Below are positions 16,172 through 17,495 of a DNA stretch of 17,495 nt, piece by piece. Made by a program: the position numbers and the translations under genes. The stretch comes from Bacteroidaceae bacterium (GTDB taxonomy: Bacteria; Bacteroidota; Bacteroidia; Bacteroidales; Bacteroidaceae): contig JAEDMP010000049.1 of the NCBI GenBank assembly GCA_016302965.1, forward strand, positions 1-17,495. Direction: 5' to 3'. The notes below the pieces were generated by a model that was given only the letters and a program-made list of their open reading frames with translations, did no database searches and was not told where the DNA came from. The first letter of the stretch is position 1. The number at the start of each line of letters is the position of its first letter.

Positions 16172-17401
16172 TCAGGAGATGAGCCTCTTGGAGAAATAGG
16201 TGACAGGATACCACACCGCCAGGAAGCCGACAGCGATGACCGTGATGAAGACAAGCAGGATATCTTCGGGATGAACGCTCACGGGATAGGCATCTACGAC
16301 AAAGGCTCCGGAAGAGCGTCCCAACCCCACCAGTCCGAAGGTCTGCTGCAACCAGCAGAGCAAGAGTCCCAAGGCTATGCCCACCAGGGCGCCTACGGCA
16401 GAGATGAGTCTGCCCTCAAACAGGAAGATACGGGTAATCTGCTTGTCGCTGGCCCCCAGGTTTCTGAGTGTCACCACGTCGTCTTTCTTGTCAATCATGA
16501 GCATCGAGAGACTGCCGATGATATTGAAACAAGCCACCATAAGGATAAAAGTGAGAAAGATATAGGCAATCAGTTTCTCCACATTCATGATTCTGAAGGT
16601 ATCTTCCTGCTGCTCAAAGCGGTCACGCACATGAAAGCGTTCTCCGGCAATGGTCTTCATCTCGCGCTTCACCTTCTCGAAGTCGCAACCGGCTTTCAGT
16701 CTCAGTTCCACGGCCGACACCTTTCCCTCCTGGTCGAAGAGGCGGCGAGCCATGCCGATGTTGGTGATGATAAAGTTCTTGTCGTATTTGGCCTGCTTCA
16801 CATGAAACAGTACACCGGGCGAGAAGAGTTCCTCCTCGACAAACCCCTCTGTGGGATTGGCCATATCGAGCTGTCCCTCGCGTTTGGGAGCATAGATGCG
16901 CAAAGGATTCTTGAAATAGAAACCTGTTCCCAGCGCCTCTGCCACGCGGATGCCGAGAATGCCATAATCCATATCAGCCACTTTGAGTTCATACTCTCCG
17001 TCGCCCACGAGAATGCTGCGGATATGGGTGAGGCTGTCGAAATTGTCTTCCACTCCCTTGATCCGGACCATGGTCTGGCGGTCTTCATAGATAGCGAGAG
17101 CGTTGTCTTCGAGCGTCTCCGTAGCCACTGCCACCTCCTCCATCGCCTTGATTTTCAAGAGAGTCGGGTCATCAGCCGCCATGGTCTTTCCCTTGACGGG
17201 AGTGACCTTCAGCTGCGGGTCGAACGAGGTGAAGAAGGATGCCACAAGGTCATGGAAGCCATTGAACACACTGAGCGTCACCACCAAGGCCATGGTGGCT
17301 ACTGCCACACCGGCCATGCTGATGCCGCTGATGATGTTGATGGCATTTGTGCTCTTTTTGGAGAAGAGATACCGGCGCGCGATGTAGAAGGGGAAATTCA
17401 T
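16172..17401 (-). CDS. FtsX/LolE-type ABC transporter permease
   Basis: A 409-residue inner-membrane permease of the LolC/E-MacB type, which with an ATPase partner typically extracts lipoproteins from the inner membrane. TM1 is at about 22-47 (INIISGISMAGVAVATMALVV). A large periplasmic MacB-like domain (about 50-270) follows. TM2 (about 279-303), TM3 (about 332-352) and TM4 (about 378-398) form the C-terminal FtsX domain, with KKDDVVTLRNLGAS between TM2 and TM3 as the cytoplasmic coupling segment. The N-terminal FYIARRYLFSKKSTNAINIIS is characteristic of the Bacteroidota LolE-like group. No ATPase gene is adjacent, so the LolD partner must be elsewhere. The start is 5 bp after the rbfA stop, suggesting cotranscription. 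Confidence 0.9.
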   Translation of the reverse strand: MNFPFYIARRYLFSKKSTNAINIISGISMAGVAVATMALVVTLSVFNGFHDLVASFFTSFDPQLKVTPVKGKTMAADDPTLLKIKAMEEVAVATETLEDNALAIYEDRQTMVRIKGVEDNFDSLTHIRSILVGDGEYELKVADMDYGILGIRVAEALGTGFYFKNPLRIYAPKREGQLDMANPTEGFVEEELFSPGVLFHVKQAKYDKNFIITNIGMARRLFDQEGKVSAVELRLKAGCDFEKVKREMKTIAGERFHVRDRFEQQEDTFRIMNVEKLIAYIFLTFILMVACFNIIGSLSMLMIDKKDDVVTLRNLGASDKQITRIFLFEGRLISAVGALVGIALGLLLCWLQQTFGLVGLGRSSGAFVVDAYPVSVHPEDILLVFITVIAVGFLAVWYPVTYFSKRLIS

Positions 17402-17406
17402 GCGGC

Positions 17407-17495
17407 TCAGTTCTTCTTCAGCAGTTCGTCAATGCGTTCGATATAGTCGAGCGAGTCATCGATGAAGAAGCGCAGTTCGGGTATGATGCGCAACT
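17407..17495 (-). CDS. rbfA: Ribosome-binding factor A, C-terminal end
   Basis: Only the last 28 codons or so are present: LRIIPELRFFIDDSLDYIER followed by IDELLKKN and stop. The block 'P.L.F..D.S......I..LL' is the characteristic end of RbfA, a small KH-fold protein that helps mature the 16S rRNA 5' end in the 30S subunit. The gene continues beyond the right edge. It precedes the LolE-like permease with 5 bp between them, a common pairing in Bacteroidota (from memory). Confidence 0.88.
   Translation of the reverse strand, partial: LRIIPELRFFIDDSLDYIERIDELLKKN

Noticed and set aside
16271..17446. 391-codon open frame antisense to the permease gene
   Set aside because: The opposite strand encodes a clear FtsX/LolE permease and the end of rbfA; this frame is compositional shadow.

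Overview
The window looks like part of the chromosome of a Bacteroidales bacterium, most likely Prevotellaceae (Prevotella/Segatella-like). Four things point that way. Promoters match the Bacteroidota consensus (TTTG, 19-20 bp, TAnnTTTG) rather than sigma70. There are proteins with 'GxYxxxV' type IX-like C-terminal tails. Families nearly confined to this phylum are present (DUF6089, DUF6242, Omp28-like). The gene order uppS-bamA-ompH-murI is typical of the phylum. Everything appears chromosomal; I saw no mobile element, CRISPR array, tRNA or rRNA.

Layout. (1) 1-844, minus: N-terminal half of ATP-dependent PEP carboxykinase (pckA), running off the left edge, with a clear promoter at 920-951. 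(2) 845-1373: AT-rich divergent intergenic region with outward-facing promoters for pckA and for korAB. (3) 1374-4311, plus: korA and korB, a two-subunit 2-oxoacid:ferredoxin oxidoreductase. (4) 4459-7640, plus: two exported proteins whose genes overlap by one base. The first has HAF-like repeats and a sorting-type tail; the second is an Omp28-like thioredoxin-fold protein with a shortened tail and a perfect 18-bp inverted repeat over its signal-peptide codons. (5) A shared hairpin terminator at 7660-7698 ends this group and the convergent operon. (6) 7704-16027, minus: a probable eight-gene envelope operon read from right to left: DUF6242 lipoprotein, DUF6089 barrel protein, uppS, bamA, three tandem ompH/skp-like genes, murI. 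(7) 16172-17495, minus: a FtsX/LolE-type permease directly behind the 3' end of rbfA.

How they fit together. pckA and korAB belong to anaerobic central metabolism: PEP/oxaloacetate interconversion with CO2, and 2-oxoglutarate/succinyl-CoA conversion with ferredoxin. Both are expected in a succinate-forming fermenter. The minus-strand operon links the lipid carrier for wall and polysaccharide synthesis (UppS), D-glutamate supply (MurI), the outer-membrane protein insertase (BamA) and periplasmic chaperones (OmpH family). Two poorly characterised envelope proteins lead it. Several ATGA or few-base junctions suggest translational coupling.

I did not find a convincing new defence, mobile or biosynthetic system. 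The most unusual items are the 18-bp inverted repeat inside the Omp28-like gene, the Asn/Tyr-rich insertion in the BamA barrel, the three diverged OmpH paralogues, and the long hairpin after korB.
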